A model generated the notes under the pieces. That model saw nothing but the letters and a program-made list of their open reading frames with translations, was not told the origin of the DNA and ran no database searches. Below are positions 9,042-18,680 of a DNA stretch of 64,000 bases, in pieces; within the stretch, counting starts at the first letter, position 1, and each line of letters begins with the position of its first letter. This DNA is from Flavobacterium fragile. Lineage in GTDB: Bacteria > Bacteroidota > Bacteroidia > Flavobacteriales > Flavobacteriaceae. A program made the translations under genes and the position numbers. The DNA is taken from positions 1 to 64,000 of the forward strand of contig NZ_JAMLJN010000003.1 of NCBI RefSeq assembly GCF_023634865.1. Reading direction: 5' to 3'.

Positions 9042-10493
9042 ATGCGTTTTAAGATTGAAGATAAAGCTCTAAGTGCTTACTTATGGGATTTTGGAGGGAA
9101 ATTCATAAAGCAGGGAGTTTCTCTTGTTATAACTATAATTTTAGCTCGGATACTTTCTCCGAATGACTTTGGTTTATTGGCTTCTATTGTAGTTTTTACA
9201 AGTTTGTCAAATGTTTTTTCGGATATGGGATTAAGTGGTTCCATAATTCAGAGAACAAGAGTCCTGCCCATTCATTTGCACTCTGTGTTTTATTTTAATT
9301 TGTTCATTGCGTCTTTACTGACACTCATAATGTTTTTTTGTGCTCCCCTGATAGGAAGTTATTACGGGGAACCAAAGTTGGTTTTGTTGGCCCGTGTTAT
9401 GTCTGTTTCTTTTATTTTAGATGCTTTCAATACGATTCAAAATGCATTAATCAAGAAGGATTTGAAATTTAAGTATTTTGCTAAATTTAGACTATTTTCG
9501 TCAGTTTTGAGCGGAATTGTAGGTGTTGTATTGGCTTTCAATGGTTATGGAGTTTGGGCTTTAGTTGTTCAAATGTTATTCGAGTTGGTTATTTATGATA
9601 TTTGTGTATGGAAAATTTCAACATATACACCCAAACCCCAGTTTTCATTTAAGGCTTTAAAAACATTATGGGGTTTCGGATTTAGAATATTTATAGCTAA
9701 ATTTTTAAATAATCTGTATCAGCAGTTCGATATTCTGGTAATAGGGAAAGTACTTTCTTTTGTTACTTTGGGATTTTATCAAAGAGCAAAATCATTGAAT
9801 GGAATGATCAATAGTTATTCTACAGAAAGCATTATGAATATTATGTTCCCATTGCTTAGTAAAATGCAGAATAATAAGAAGATGTTCTTAGAAAAAGTAA
9901 ATGAGGTTTATGATATAATTTTAATTTTAAGTTTCTTTCTTTCCGGACTACTTTTTCTTATTTCAGAAGATTTTATAATTATTTTGTTGACAGAAAAATG
10001 GAGACCCACTATTGAGATTTTTAAAATAATGGTAATTGGTGGATTTATTTTGCCCATAAATGGTTTGTTTGTAACTATTCTGAGTAGTAAGGGGAATTCT
10101 AAAAAATTCTTAAAACTGGAGGTAATTAAGAAAATATTATTTCTTTTACCACTTATTTTTTTTATTTATTCCAAGAATGTGAATGCCTTTCTTTATTTAA
10201 ATTTGTTAGTAGGAATAATCACTTTATTAGTTAATTTTTATTTTGTTCAAAAAGAAATTGAAGTTTATTGGTTTGTTTTTTTTAAGCCATTATTTTTTTA
10301 TGCTTTTTTTTTAGTTATTCTGATTTATTCTCTTACTTATTTATTCACCTTTATTGAAGGGAATAATTTTTTACATTTAATGTCTGTCAGTTTTACGTAT
10401 TTGATAATATTTGTAGTTGTTGGAGTAATATTAAAATTGCCAGGGACAAATCATATAACTAAATTGCTTAAAAAAGTAAGATATAATTTATGA
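9042..10493 (+). CDS. Wzx-type polysaccharide flippase
   Basis: A 483-residue polytopic membrane protein with about 12-14 hydrophobic segments, in the MOP superfamily (WzxC-like). The N-terminal half has LWDFGGKFIKQGVSLV and ARILSPNDFGLLA, typical of this family. It would flip the undecaprenyl-linked repeat unit across the inner membrane. Its end overlaps the next glycosyltransferase by 4 bp, indicating translational coupling. From here to about 18.3 kb the DNA is visibly more AT-rich than the flanking sugar-nucleotide genes, as is common for exchanged serotype-specific blocks. Confidence 0.88.
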   Translation: MRFKIEDKALSAYLWDFGGKFIKQGVSLVITIILARILSPNDFGLLASIVVFTSLSNVFSDMGLSGSIIQRTRVLPIHLHSVFYFNLFIASLLTLIMFFCAPLIGSYYGEPKLVLLARVMSVSFILDAFNTIQNALIKKDLKFKYFAKFRLFSSVLSGIVGVVLAFNGYGVWALVVQMLFELVIYDICVWKISTYTPKPQFSFKALKTLWGFGFRIFIAKFLNNLYQQFDILVIGKVLSFVTLGFYQRAKSLNGMINSYSTESIMNIMFPLLSKMQNNKKMFLEKVNEVYDIILILSFFLSGLLFLISEDFIIILLTEKWRPTIEIFKIMVIGGFILPINGLFVTILSSKGNSKKFLKLEVIKKILFLLPLIFFIYSKNVNAFLYLNLLVGIITLLVNFYFVQKEIEVYWFVFFKPLFFYAFFLVILIYSLTYLFTFIEGNNFLHLMSVSFTYLIIFVVVGVILKLPGTNHITKLLKKVRYNL

Positions 10494-11452
10494 AAGGTAA
10501 AGTATCTGTTATAATGCCAGTTTTTAACAATGAAAAATTTGTTGCAAAAGCCATAGAGTCAATATTGAATCAAACGCATCAAAATTTTGAATTGTTGATT
10601 GCGGATGATGGGTCAAATGATGAGTCGAAAAAAATAATTGATTCTTTTAATGATCCAAGAATTAGGACTTTTCATAATGAAAAGAATATGGGGGCTTTAT
10701 TTACATGGAATAAACTTTTTGAAATTTGCGATGGGGAATTTATTACTTTTCAAGATGCCGATGATGTTAGTGATATTTCAAGATTGGAAAAACAAGTAAG
10801 TAAATTTTATGAAATAACAGACTTGGGAATTTGCGGAACTTATGCAACGTATGTCAATGAAAATGATATGTATTTAAGGACTAAAACCTTACCAGTTACA
10901 CATAAGGAAATATATCGATCCTTGGAAAAAAATCATCAATTTTGTGGAGCATCTATAATGATTACAAAAAAGGTCTTACAGGATGTAGGGGGGTATCCGG
11001 AGTACTTTCATAGAATAGGTGGTGAAGATTATTACTGGAGTGCTATGATTGCTGAAAAATATTTGAGTTGCAATATACCAGAACCTCTTTATATTGTGAC
11101 AGCCACAGATGATTCCATTTCAAGAAATATCAAAAATGTCAAGCAATTAATAGTTTTTGATATGGTTAGGAAGCTGATTGCAGATGTAAGGAATGGTAAG
11201 GCGAATTGGATAAAAGAAGACATTAAGCCCATAATAAATCAATATGAAAATGAATTAATGAAGCCTTATTTAAATGATAAATCATTGGTTTATAGGAAGC
11301 AGGCTTTTATTGAAGCAAAAAACAAAAACTATTTTAAAGCAATCAAATTTGCATTTGATGCTGTTTTAAAAACACCGTTACAGTTATTAAACCATAAAAT
11401 CCTGGTGTATAATTTAATTACTTTATTAAAAAACAAATATGGTCTTAAATAA
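10490..11452 (+). CDS. Family 2 glycosyltransferase
   Basis: A 320-residue GT-A enzyme. KVSVIMPVFNNEKFV opens the protein, ADDGSND follows at about residue 40, and the metal-binding motif is FQDADD near residue 90. A YPEYFHRIGGEDYYW segment near residue 170 provides the ED acceptor-site motif. It adds one sugar to the lipid-linked repeat unit on the cytoplasmic face. It overlaps the flippase by 4 bp and the next gene by 14 bp. The donor sugar cannot be assigned. Confidence 0.88.
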   Translation: MKGKVSVIMPVFNNEKFVAKAIESILNQTHQNFELLIADDGSNDESKKIIDSFNDPRIRTFHNEKNMGALFTWNKLFEICDGEFITFQDADDVSDISRLEKQVSKFYEITDLGICGTYATYVNENDMYLRTKTLPVTHKEIYRSLEKNHQFCGASIMITKKVLQDVGGYPEYFHRIGGEDYYWSAMIAEKYLSCNIPEPLYIVTATDDSISRNIKNVKQLIVFDMVRKLIADVRNGKANWIKEDIKPIINQYENELMKPYLNDKSLVYRKQAFIEAKNKNYFKAIKFAFDAVLKTPLQLLNHKILVYNLITLLKNKYGLK

Positions 11453-12587
11453 GAAATTATTAGTTCTGTCTCCTTATTATCCTTCAAAAGCCAAACCTTT
11501 TGAAGGGGTTTTTATTGAACAACAAATAGAAGAACTAAAAGATGTTTATGAAAAGATTGTTGTTTTTAAAATGCTCTCATTACCTAGCCCGCTAAAAAGA
11601 GTTTTTTATAAATTTTTAAACAACAATAAACCAACTTATATAAGAAATAATATTTTGGTTGTTAATTTTTTTTATTTTGATAATTATCTAATCAATAAGT
11701 TGTTTAATGGTAGATTAAATTCATTGAAGTTTCAATTAAAATTAAATTATTATCTCAGAGGATTAAATAAATATAATTACAAGAATAAATTATGCCAGTG
11801 GATATTGCCCACAACTTATGTTTTTTCTTTTTTGAATTATAAGGATTCAAATGTAGTTTCTGTAATTAGAGGAATGGATATTACCATTCTAAGGGACCAA
11901 TTTTCAAAGCAATTTGACATTGCTGTTGGACTATCAGATAGTATTGTTGCAAATGGGAATTATATAAAAGAGATTTTAAAAAATAAAACGGAAACCATTT
12001 ACAATATTAAGGATTTATCTCCTTTTTTAAATAAAGACATTAAAGCATTTTCCTCAAATCAAAATAGTTTTATCATCACCCATATCGGTAGATTCGATGA
12101 TAATAAAAGGCAGGATTTGCTTATTGATTTAATTTTTGAGTTGAAAAAGATAGGTGTAAATATTCAGTTGAATCTGATAGGAAATGGTGAATTTTTTGAT
12201 AAAGTAAAAGAGTATGCTGTAAAAAGAAAAGTTGCTGATGCAATTAATTTTACAGGAAATATTGGTCATGCTGAAATTTCAAAATTATTATCTTTAAGTG
12301 ATTTTTATATACATCCGTCCCATAGGGAAGGAATTCCAAATGCATTAGTTGAATCGATGGCTTCAGGGTGCATTTGTATTGCAAGAAATGTTGGAGGAAT
12401 TCCAGATATTATCAATTCCGACAATGGGTTTTTATTCAATGAGGATAATGAATTGTTTGATTTGTTCTTGTTAATTTTAAAAAACAATCGTTTGATGGAA
12501 ATAAAACACAATGCAAGAAAACATATTTCTGAAATTTTTGATAACAATAGAAACAAACAATTGCTTGTACGTCTTTTCGAAGCTTAA
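11439..12587 (+). CDS. GT4-type glycosyltransferase
   Basis: A 382-residue GT-B fold enzyme of the family 4 type. The nucleotide-sugar half has ITHIGRFDDNKRQDLL near residue 208, and the E-x7-E motif is in SHREGIPNALVESMASG near 290-305. The N-terminal LVLSPYYPSKAKPFEG is a typical acceptor-domain start. Several poly-A/T runs and AT-rich codon use match its neighbours. It overlaps the upstream gene by 14 bp and sits 6 bp from the next. Donor and acceptor are unknown. Confidence 0.85.
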   Translation: MVLNKKLLVLSPYYPSKAKPFEGVFIEQQIEELKDVYEKIVVFKMLSLPSPLKRVFYKFLNNNKPTYIRNNILVVNFFYFDNYLINKLFNGRLNSLKFQLKLNYYLRGLNKYNYKNKLCQWILPTTYVFSFLNYKDSNVVSVIRGMDITILRDQFSKQFDIAVGLSDSIVANGNYIKEILKNKTETIYNIKDLSPFLNKDIKAFSSNQNSFIITHIGRFDDNKRQDLLIDLIFELKKIGVNIQLNLIGNGEFFDKVKEYAVKRKVADAINFTGNIGHAEISKLLSLSDFYIHPSHREGIPNALVESMASGCICIARNVGGIPDIINSDNGFLFNEDNELFDLFLLILKNNRLMEIKHNARKHISEIFDNNRNKQLLVRLFEA

Positions 12588-12593
12588 ATAATT

Positions 12594-13706
12594 ATGAAAA
12601 AATATATATTCGCTCGCAATATTGATCTTGATAGCCCAATTGTAACTAATACACACAATTATGCTTTTGAATGCGCAAAAAATAATGAAACAACATGGTT
12701 ATCCACTCCTATTTATCCTTGGAGAGCAAATAGGGAGGAGAAAGGTAATCGAGTAAATAACATCCAAGAGTTAAGACTTCCTTTTTTGTTTAATCATGGT
12801 AGCAGGGCTATTAATCGAGGTAAATTTATTTGGAAAAATTTCCCTTATACAAATTATTTGCTAAGACCCTTTAGCAAAATTGATTATAAATCTTTGGAGA
12901 ATCCTGATGTTTTTTTTTGTGGCTCTTTGTCCTTGTTCTCTATAGAAAAAATATTAAAACCCAAGAAGTTGGTTTATAATGCACATGACTTATTCAGCCT
13001 TTATCCAGGAGTATCTCCTTCTATTTCAAAAATTGAAAAAGCAATTATTGAAAGAGTTGATTTGGTTGTTACCACTTCTGAGATGACCAGAAAAGTACTG
13101 ATAAGTAAATATAAAGTTCAAGATGATAAAGTTTTAAATTTGGATCACGGAATAAATCTTAATGAGTTCGTTGATTTTAAAAGACCTGTTGAGTTTTTAA
13201 ATATTTCTGATCCCATCGCTTTATTTGTGGGAACGTTATCGATGATAAATAAAGGTTTAATTGGAGAAGTTATGCTTTTACTGCCAGGAATAAAATTTGT
13301 ATTTATTGGGCCTCATAATCAACAAGACAAAGCTTTTTTTGGAAATTTTAAAAATTCTACTCTGCTTGGTGCCAAAAAGAGACACGAGTTAGCCGCATAT
13401 TATAATAATTCAAATGTTGGATTAATAATGTATGATTTAGAATTAATAGATTCAAGATTATTAGGGACAAACCCAATGAAAAGATATGATTATAGTGCTT
13501 ACGGATTGCAAATTGTGTCAACAAGTTTAAGAGAATATGAAGTTAATCCTTCACCAATGTATATTGCGAATACTGCAAAAGATTATGCGGAGGCTATTAG
13601 AGAAGCAGTCTACAATCCTAGATTTAAAAAAGAAGAAATATTGGATTTCGCATTTAAAAATCAATGGTCAGAAAAGTTTAAAATAATTGAAAAATGTCTG
13701 CAATAA
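12594..13706 (+). CDS. GT-B glycosyltransferase
   Basis: A 370-residue protein with GT-B features. YNAHDLFSLYPG lies at about residue 130, followed by RVDLVVTTSEMTRKVL, and IALFVGTLSMINKGL at about 208. A C-terminal PMKRYDYSAYGLQIVST replaces the classic E-x7-E loop, so it is a divergent member of the GT1/GT4 group. It is the fourth gene of the tightly packed block and overlaps the polymerase by 13 bp. Specificity cannot be read from the sequence. Confidence 0.75.
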   Translation: MKKYIFARNIDLDSPIVTNTHNYAFECAKNNETTWLSTPIYPWRANREEKGNRVNNIQELRLPFLFNHGSRAINRGKFIWKNFPYTNYLLRPFSKIDYKSLENPDVFFCGSLSLFSIEKILKPKKLVYNAHDLFSLYPGVSPSISKIEKAIIERVDLVVTTSEMTRKVLISKYKVQDDKVLNLDHGINLNEFVDFKRPVEFLNISDPIALFVGTLSMINKGLIGEVMLLLPGIKFVFIGPHNQQDKAFFGNFKNSTLLGAKKRHELAAYYNNSNVGLIMYDLELIDSRLLGTNPMKRYDYSAYGLQIVSTSLREYEVNPSPMYIANTAKDYAEAIREAVYNPRFKKEEILDFAFKNQWSEKFKIIEKCLQ

Positions 13707-14935
13707 AATTAAATAAAAGCGTCACTGCTTCTTTATATGTTTTGATAATTGCATCATTTTCATTACCCTATGCAAGATTGTCATTGGGTAGTATTCCGCT
13801 TTATTTTGTAACGATTACTTCAGCGATTTTACTTTGTTATATTTTATTTTTTTTTCAGATTAAAAAACGAACTTTTATTAATTGCGGTATTTTTGGATTG
13901 TTGGGATATTTATTTGTTGATACCTTTTTTCATGCGTTATATCTGGAAACAGCATATGTTTTTTATAATAATCTAATTAGAATAATATCGCTATCATTAA
14001 TTTTTTCTCTGGGAATTCTAATCTATAATAATTATATAAGTACTTTCACTTTGCTGAAAATTATTCAGATAGGATTAAAAGTACATATAATATTAATTTT
14101 GATACATTTTGTATCTTCTTTATTAGGGAATCAGTTTTTGGATTTTTTTTATATGTTGATATATAAAATTATATCTAATAGTGAAAAATTTTATCTGGAT
14201 ATTGAAAAATTTCAAGCAGATTGGTATCTGATGCGCTATTATGGTGGTTATCATAACCCTAATCCTGCAGGAGTTGTGTTGGTTTTGGGTTTTATTATTA
14301 TGAATTTATCCAAGGTTAAATTAAATATTCTGTGGTTCAGTTTAATGTTTTTCTGCATTGTATTAACAGCATCAAAACAATCATTTGCAGTATTAATTTT
14401 GTTTCTGATTATTAGAAATTTTAAATATTTACCTGTATATATAATTATTGGTTTCATATTTTTTGAATTATTATTAATTTTCAACTTTTACGATTATTTG
14501 GAACGCATACTTCAATTTGATAATTATTCATCATCAGCAGATGAGCGATCATGGGGATACTTGAATTTTCAAAATTTTATTTCTAATAATTTTTTAGGAG
14601 TTTTATTCGGTACAGGTGTTAATAGTCTGGGAATTAGAGAAGTTTCAAATTTAGATATAGAATCCAGCAAAGTAGGATTTGTTTCTAATTCCGTTTTATT
14701 GGTTATTTCTACCATCGGTATAATCGGCATGATTTTCTTAGTTAAAGTTTTTTATTTAATAAGAAAGGCTTCAAAAAGCAAGAGAGAATTGTTGATATTT
14801 TTTGCAATGGTTTTTGTTATTGGTCTTTTTGATAATCACCTTGCAATCATGGAATCATTACAGGTAATAATTATTGTAGGAATACTTACAATAGCAAATA
14901 TAACTAAGAAAAATGAACAGGAAATTATATATTGA
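13694..14935 (+). CDS. wzy: Wzy-like polysaccharide polymerase
   Basis: A 413-residue hydrophobic protein with about 10-12 membrane segments and a larger hydrophilic loop around residues 150-195. HNPNPAGVVLVLGF follows that loop, resembling O-antigen polymerase/ligase (Wzy_C) proteins. Sequence conservation in Wzy is poor, so the call rests on topology, this motif region and position between glycosyltransferases in a locus with a Wzx. It would join repeat units at the periplasmic face. It overlaps both neighbours (13 and 23 bp). Confidence 0.75.
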   Translation: MSAIKLNKSVTASLYVLIIASFSLPYARLSLGSIPLYFVTITSAILLCYILFFFQIKKRTFINCGIFGLLGYLFVDTFFHALYLETAYVFYNNLIRIISLSLIFSLGILIYNNYISTFTLLKIIQIGLKVHIILILIHFVSSLLGNQFLDFFYMLIYKIISNSEKFYLDIEKFQADWYLMRYYGGYHNPNPAGVVLVLGFIIMNLSKVKLNILWFSLMFFCIVLTASKQSFAVLILFLIIRNFKYLPVYIIIGFIFFELLLIFNFYDYLERILQFDNYSSSADERSWGYLNFQNFISNNFLGVLFGTGVNSLGIREVSNLDIESSKVGFVSNSVLLVISTIGIIGMIFLVKVFYLIRKASKSKRELLIFFAMVFVIGLFDNHLAIMESLQVIIIVGILTIANITKKNEQEIIY

Positions 14936-16031
14936 TGCTTCTTATTATAAGGAAGGAATAACAGGATTATCAAGATTTTCCGATGAATTAATAGATCAAA
15001 TGATGATAATGAAAGAAGACAAAAAACTGGTTTTGTTTTGTTTCAAAAATCAAGTTGTAAATGTTGAGAATAATCTGGAAATAATCAGAATTAATTTAAG
15101 TATATCTGTTTTTACTTATTTGACACTTTTTTTTCCTTTTGTCTCTCGTTGGATTCTAAAAAAAACTTTTGGTAATTCTGGGATTATTCATTACCACGAC
15201 AGTATTAGGTTTCCAGGGGATATTAAAGGTTTTGAAGCAGTGGTAACCATTCATGATATTGCCTCATTAGTGTTTCCCCAGTTTTATGTGTGGAGAGCTA
15301 AAATTTTAAAAAAAAACGGGTTAAAACGATTATTAAAATCCAAAGCAAAAATAATTGCGGTATCCAATACTACTAAAAAGGATTTAGAGAATTTGTCCAA
15401 AGGATTTATTGGAAGAATCGATGTTATTGGCGAAGGAGTAAATCCTAATTTTTTTATTCAAAGTTCCCAGAAATTTAATTTTTCAGATTTGATTCCGAAA
15501 GAATATTTTTTAGTGGTAGGTTCCCCGCATAGCCGAAAAAATTATAAAAATATTTATTCAGCATTTAAAAAATTCAAAGAATCATCAGCTTCCAACTATA
15601 AATTAGTTTTTGTGGGAAGAGCAGTTGACAGATATTTTAAAGAGAATAATATCTTTACTGAAAATTTTATTCTTTTTAAGGAGAATGTTTCTGATGATGA
15701 TTTAAAAAGTCTCTATTATAATGCTTTTGCTTACGTGAATTTTAGCCTTCATGAAGGGTTTGGTTTAACAATCTTGGAAGCAATGGCTAATAAATGTCTA
15801 GTTATTGGATCAATTACAACATCCGTAGGTGAGAATATAGGTAAAGAAGGTATTGTAGCTTCGCCATTAAATATTCATGAAATGGCGGATTCTTTTGCTT
15901 ATTCAGTATGTTTAAACGAGGAAAAAAGAAATAAACTTATAAATGAAGCATATCAAAAAGTTTTGAAAATGAATTGGGAAGTTATTGTAACAAAATATTA
16001 TCAATTATTTAAATCTATCGATAATGGATAA
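14913..16031 (+). CDS. GT4-type glycosyltransferase
   Basis: A 372-residue GT-B enzyme. VVTIHDIASLVFP near residue 110 and KIIAVSNTTKKDL near 145 are typical of the mannosyltransferase-like GT4 group. LVVGSPHSRKNYKNI near 200 and HEGFGLTILEAMANKC (E-x7-E) near 285-300 form the donor site. It starts within the end of the polymerase gene (23-bp overlap) and overlaps the next gene by 8 bp. A mannose- or rhamnose-type donor is plausible by family but unproven. Confidence 0.87.
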   Translation: MNRKLYIDASYYKEGITGLSRFSDELIDQMMIMKEDKKLVLFCFKNQVVNVENNLEIIRINLSISVFTYLTLFFPFVSRWILKKTFGNSGIIHYHDSIRFPGDIKGFEAVVTIHDIASLVFPQFYVWRAKILKKNGLKRLLKSKAKIIAVSNTTKKDLENLSKGFIGRIDVIGEGVNPNFFIQSSQKFNFSDLIPKEYFLVVGSPHSRKNYKNIYSAFKKFKESSASNYKLVFVGRAVDRYFKENNIFTENFILFKENVSDDDLKSLYYNAFAYVNFSLHEGFGLTILEAMANKCLVIGSITTSVGENIGKEGIVASPLNIHEMADSFAYSVCLNEEKRNKLINEAYQKVLKMNWEVIVTKYYQLFKSIDNG

Positions 16032-17163
16032 AAGTATCTTGGTATATTATGGTAATTATTATAAGTTTAATGGTGAAATATATGGTTTCCTGCCTGAAGT
16101 TATATTAATAACTAACTTGTTGAAAACATTCAAAAAAGTTACACTACTGGCTCCATTGAAAAAGGTGCAATCCAGGCAAGAAATAAATCCATTATACGTT
16201 AAATTTGAAAATAAAAAAGTTGAAATAATTGAACTTCCTTTTTTTAACACCAGACTAGAAGCTTTAAGAAAATCAAATTCTTTATATAAATATTTGAAAG
16301 ATGTCAAAGCAGATTATGCAATTGTTTCTCAGGTCATGTTCAATTCTATGAAAGTTGCAGGATTATTAAAATCTAGCGGAGTTAAAGTCAATGTTTATAT
16401 TGGCAGTAATCCGTTGGAAATTCTGACATCTAAGAATTTAAATAGAAATTGGTTTTTCAACCAAATAGGAATTTTATATTATAGACATTTAACTAGAGAA
16501 TCTAATAAATACAAGTGTTTAGTTAATGGGGAGAAACTTTTTAATCAAGTTCAAATTAAAAATAAATACATCGTTAATTCTTCAACCCTATACGCTGCAG
16601 AAGCAAATTCAAACCAAGCAGTTATAGATGACAATAAATTATTGTTTGTTGGAAGATTGACCCCTTCAAAAAGAGTTGAATTACTTATTGAGATGATTAA
16701 AATTCTAAAAAAAGATTTTAAAAACATTTCATTGGTAATAATTGGAGAAGGAGACTTAAAAACTAAACTTATGGATTTAGTTGCTAAATATAATTTAAAT
16801 GAGAATGTGAAATTTCTTGGAGCAATAACCGAAAGGGAACAACTTCATAAAGAATATAAAACTTCTAAACTATTCGTTTTTCCCTCTATATCTGAAGGAA
16901 ATCCAAGGGTAATTAAAGAGGCAACTTTTTTCAATTTACCATCAATTTCCACTAGAGTAGGTAATCTTGAAAATGAATATAAAGATAGACAAGATATATT
17001 ATTTGTGGATTTTGAAAATGCAAATCAATTGGCTGAAAAGGTTAAATTAATGCTTAATGATAGTGGTCTTTATTATGAAATAAAGAAAAACTTAACAAAG
17101 CATAAAATTAATACTGTTGAGGATTTTATTATGGAAATAACAAAAATAATTTGTAAAGAATGA
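16024..17163 (+). CDS. GT4-type glycosyltransferase
   Basis: A 379-residue GT-B protein. LLFVGRLTPSKRVELLIEMI is near residue 208, and FPSISEGNPRVIKEATFFN near 300 carries a variant of the E-x7-E motif (Glu in SEGNP and Glu in IKEA). It overlaps the previous gene by 8 bp and the next by 4 bp. The donor sugar is unknown. Confidence 0.84.
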   Translation: MDKSILVYYGNYYKFNGEIYGFLPEVILITNLLKTFKKVTLLAPLKKVQSRQEINPLYVKFENKKVEIIELPFFNTRLEALRKSNSLYKYLKDVKADYAIVSQVMFNSMKVAGLLKSSGVKVNVYIGSNPLEILTSKNLNRNWFFNQIGILYYRHLTRESNKYKCLVNGEKLFNQVQIKNKYIVNSSTLYAAEANSNQAVIDDNKLLFVGRLTPSKRVELLIEMIKILKKDFKNISLVIIGEGDLKTKLMDLVAKYNLNENVKFLGAITEREQLHKEYKTSKLFVFPSISEGNPRVIKEATFFNLPSISTRVGNLENEYKDRQDILFVDFENANQLAEKVKLMLNDSGLYYEIKKNLTKHKINTVEDFIMEITKIICKE

Positions 17164-18278
17164 TCTTATTTATAGATAATAAACAAACTCCTTCTGATGG
17201 TTTTAGAACTCCAAGATATATTTTATTTTCGGAAGTTCTAAGAAAAGAAGGCTATGCAACGGAATTAATTTTGGGGAGTTGGCATCATGGTCTTAAAAAA
17301 CGTGTTGTCAATGAGTCAAATGGAGTTCATTTGATTAATGATTTTGCATATAAAAAACACATTGGTATTAAAAGATTTTTGTCGGAATTTCTGTTTGGTT
17401 ACCAAGTTTTGTTTCAATATTTTAAACTTGTTAAAAAGGCCAAATTGATTGTCCTTAATGATAGTTCCATATTTTATAATTATTTGTTTTTTTTTTTAAA
17501 ACCTTTTTTTAAATATAAAATTCTGTTAGACAGTAACGATTTATGGCCTGAAATATTTGTAAAAAATAAAAGAGCAAGGAAAATGTTTTTTAACTTTAAA
17601 AAAATCATCTATTCTAATGCAAATTATTTTATAGCTGTAAATAATGAATACTTAGAGTATTACACGTATTTAAAGAATAAAAGCCTTGGAGTCATTGATT
17701 TAGGGCTTACTTTGGATAGAAATAAAGATATAAAATGCAATTTGTTTCATAAAAACAGTAGGCGGTTTTTATATCTAGGAAGCTTAGGAGTTAATTATAA
17801 AATAGAGGAAATTTGTCAGTTTATATTGGATAATGAAGGATATGAGCTTGATTGTTATGGTTCTGGTTCGAAATCCAATATAGTTAAAGAGTTTGAATTA
17901 AAATCTAAAGGAAGAATTAAACTATTTGAGCCAAAATCTTTAGAATATTTTAAGCAATCTGGAAATCAATATTGCTTTGGTCTGGCATTGTACTCAGCAG
18001 ACAGTTTGGTTAAATTCCCAACAAAACTTTTTGATTATTGGGCTTTTTCTCTACCAATAATAGTCAATGTTGGAGAAGATGTAAGCAGACGCTTTGAAGA
18101 AAACACTGGATTAGGGTGTTTTTTGAAAGAGAATGATGTGTTGAATGAGAAATTAATAAATGATTATTTAGATAATTATGATCAGGTAATTAATGAAAAT
18201 GATTTTACTATTGATGTCAGAGTTTCTGAGGTATTTACAAAAATTAATGATTTGATGTATGGGGAATTAAGGTTGTAA
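17160..18278 (+). CDS. GT-B-like glycosyltransferase
   Basis: A 372-residue protein with a weaker glycosyltransferase signature. KILLDSNDLWPEIFVKN near residue 120, NYFIAVNNEYLEYY near 158 and FPTKLFDYWAFSLPIIVN near 282 match the layout of GT4-like sugar transferases. It lacks a clear E-x7-E. It is the last gene of the overlapping, AT-rich transferase block; a 90-bp AT-rich gap separates it from the broken initiating transferase. Confidence 0.7.
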   Translation: MILFIDNKQTPSDGFRTPRYILFSEVLRKEGYATELILGSWHHGLKKRVVNESNGVHLINDFAYKKHIGIKRFLSEFLFGYQVLFQYFKLVKKAKLIVLNDSSIFYNYLFFFLKPFFKYKILLDSNDLWPEIFVKNKRARKMFFNFKKIIYSNANYFIAVNNEYLEYYTYLKNKSLGVIDLGLTLDRNKDIKCNLFHKNSRRFLYLGSLGVNYKIEEICQFILDNEGYELDCYGSGSKSNIVKEFELKSKGRIKLFEPKSLEYFKQSGNQYCFGLALYSADSLVKFPTKLFDYWAFSLPIIVNVGEDVSRRFEENTGLGCFLKENDVLNEKLINDYLDNYDQVINENDFTIDVRVSEVFTKINDLMYGELRL

Positions 18279-18368
18279 TTTATGTATAGGTTGCGAAGTA
18301 ATTAATGGCTTTCTGCATAAATAAAAAGAGTTTTGGAGACAATTTAGCATAATATAAAAATTTAGAAA

Positions 18369-18557
18369 ATGTATAAATCCTTTTTCAAAAGAATCCTAGA
18401 TTTCACCATGACCTTAATCGGACTCATCCTTTTAAGCCCTTTTTTTATAATTGTAACCGTTGGCTTGTTTTTTGTCAACCAAGGGAAACCTTTTTTCTTG
18501 CAAACCCGCCCAGGTAAAAATGAAAAACTGTTTCGAATTGTGAAGTTCAAGACATGA
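18369..18557 (+). pseudogene. 5' fragment of an initiating sugar transferase
   Basis: Encodes 62 residues that match the start of the intact transferase at 20170 (FKRxxDF membrane hairpin, then [18 protein letters not shown]). It then diverges one base short of the intact gene's next codon and stops at TGA. The first ~90 bp differ considerably from the intact copy, while the last 53 bp are identical. The catalytic Asp-Glu is absent. It is the left half of a duplication around the AbiE genes. Confidence 0.85.
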
Positions 18558-18612
18558 AGGAATGATATAAGAGAAGAGAAATGCGCACTCTTTTTTAGCA
18601 AAATTTACATAA

Positions 18613-18660
18613 ATAATCGATTTTTTATCGATTATCTGTGTAAAAAACACTATTTTTACA
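18613..18660 (+). promoter_or_regulatory. Two inverted repeats upstream of AbiEi
   Basis: ATAATCGAT (18613-18621) pairs with ATCGATTAT (18627-18635) across a 5-T loop. TGTAAAAA (18639-18646) pairs with TTTTTACA (18653-18660). AbiEi antitoxins are known to repress their own operon by binding upstream inverted repeats, so this pair is a reasonable operator, 20 bp before the start codon. Confidence 0.5.
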
Positions 18661-18680
18661 TCTCATAATAGTGCTACCAG

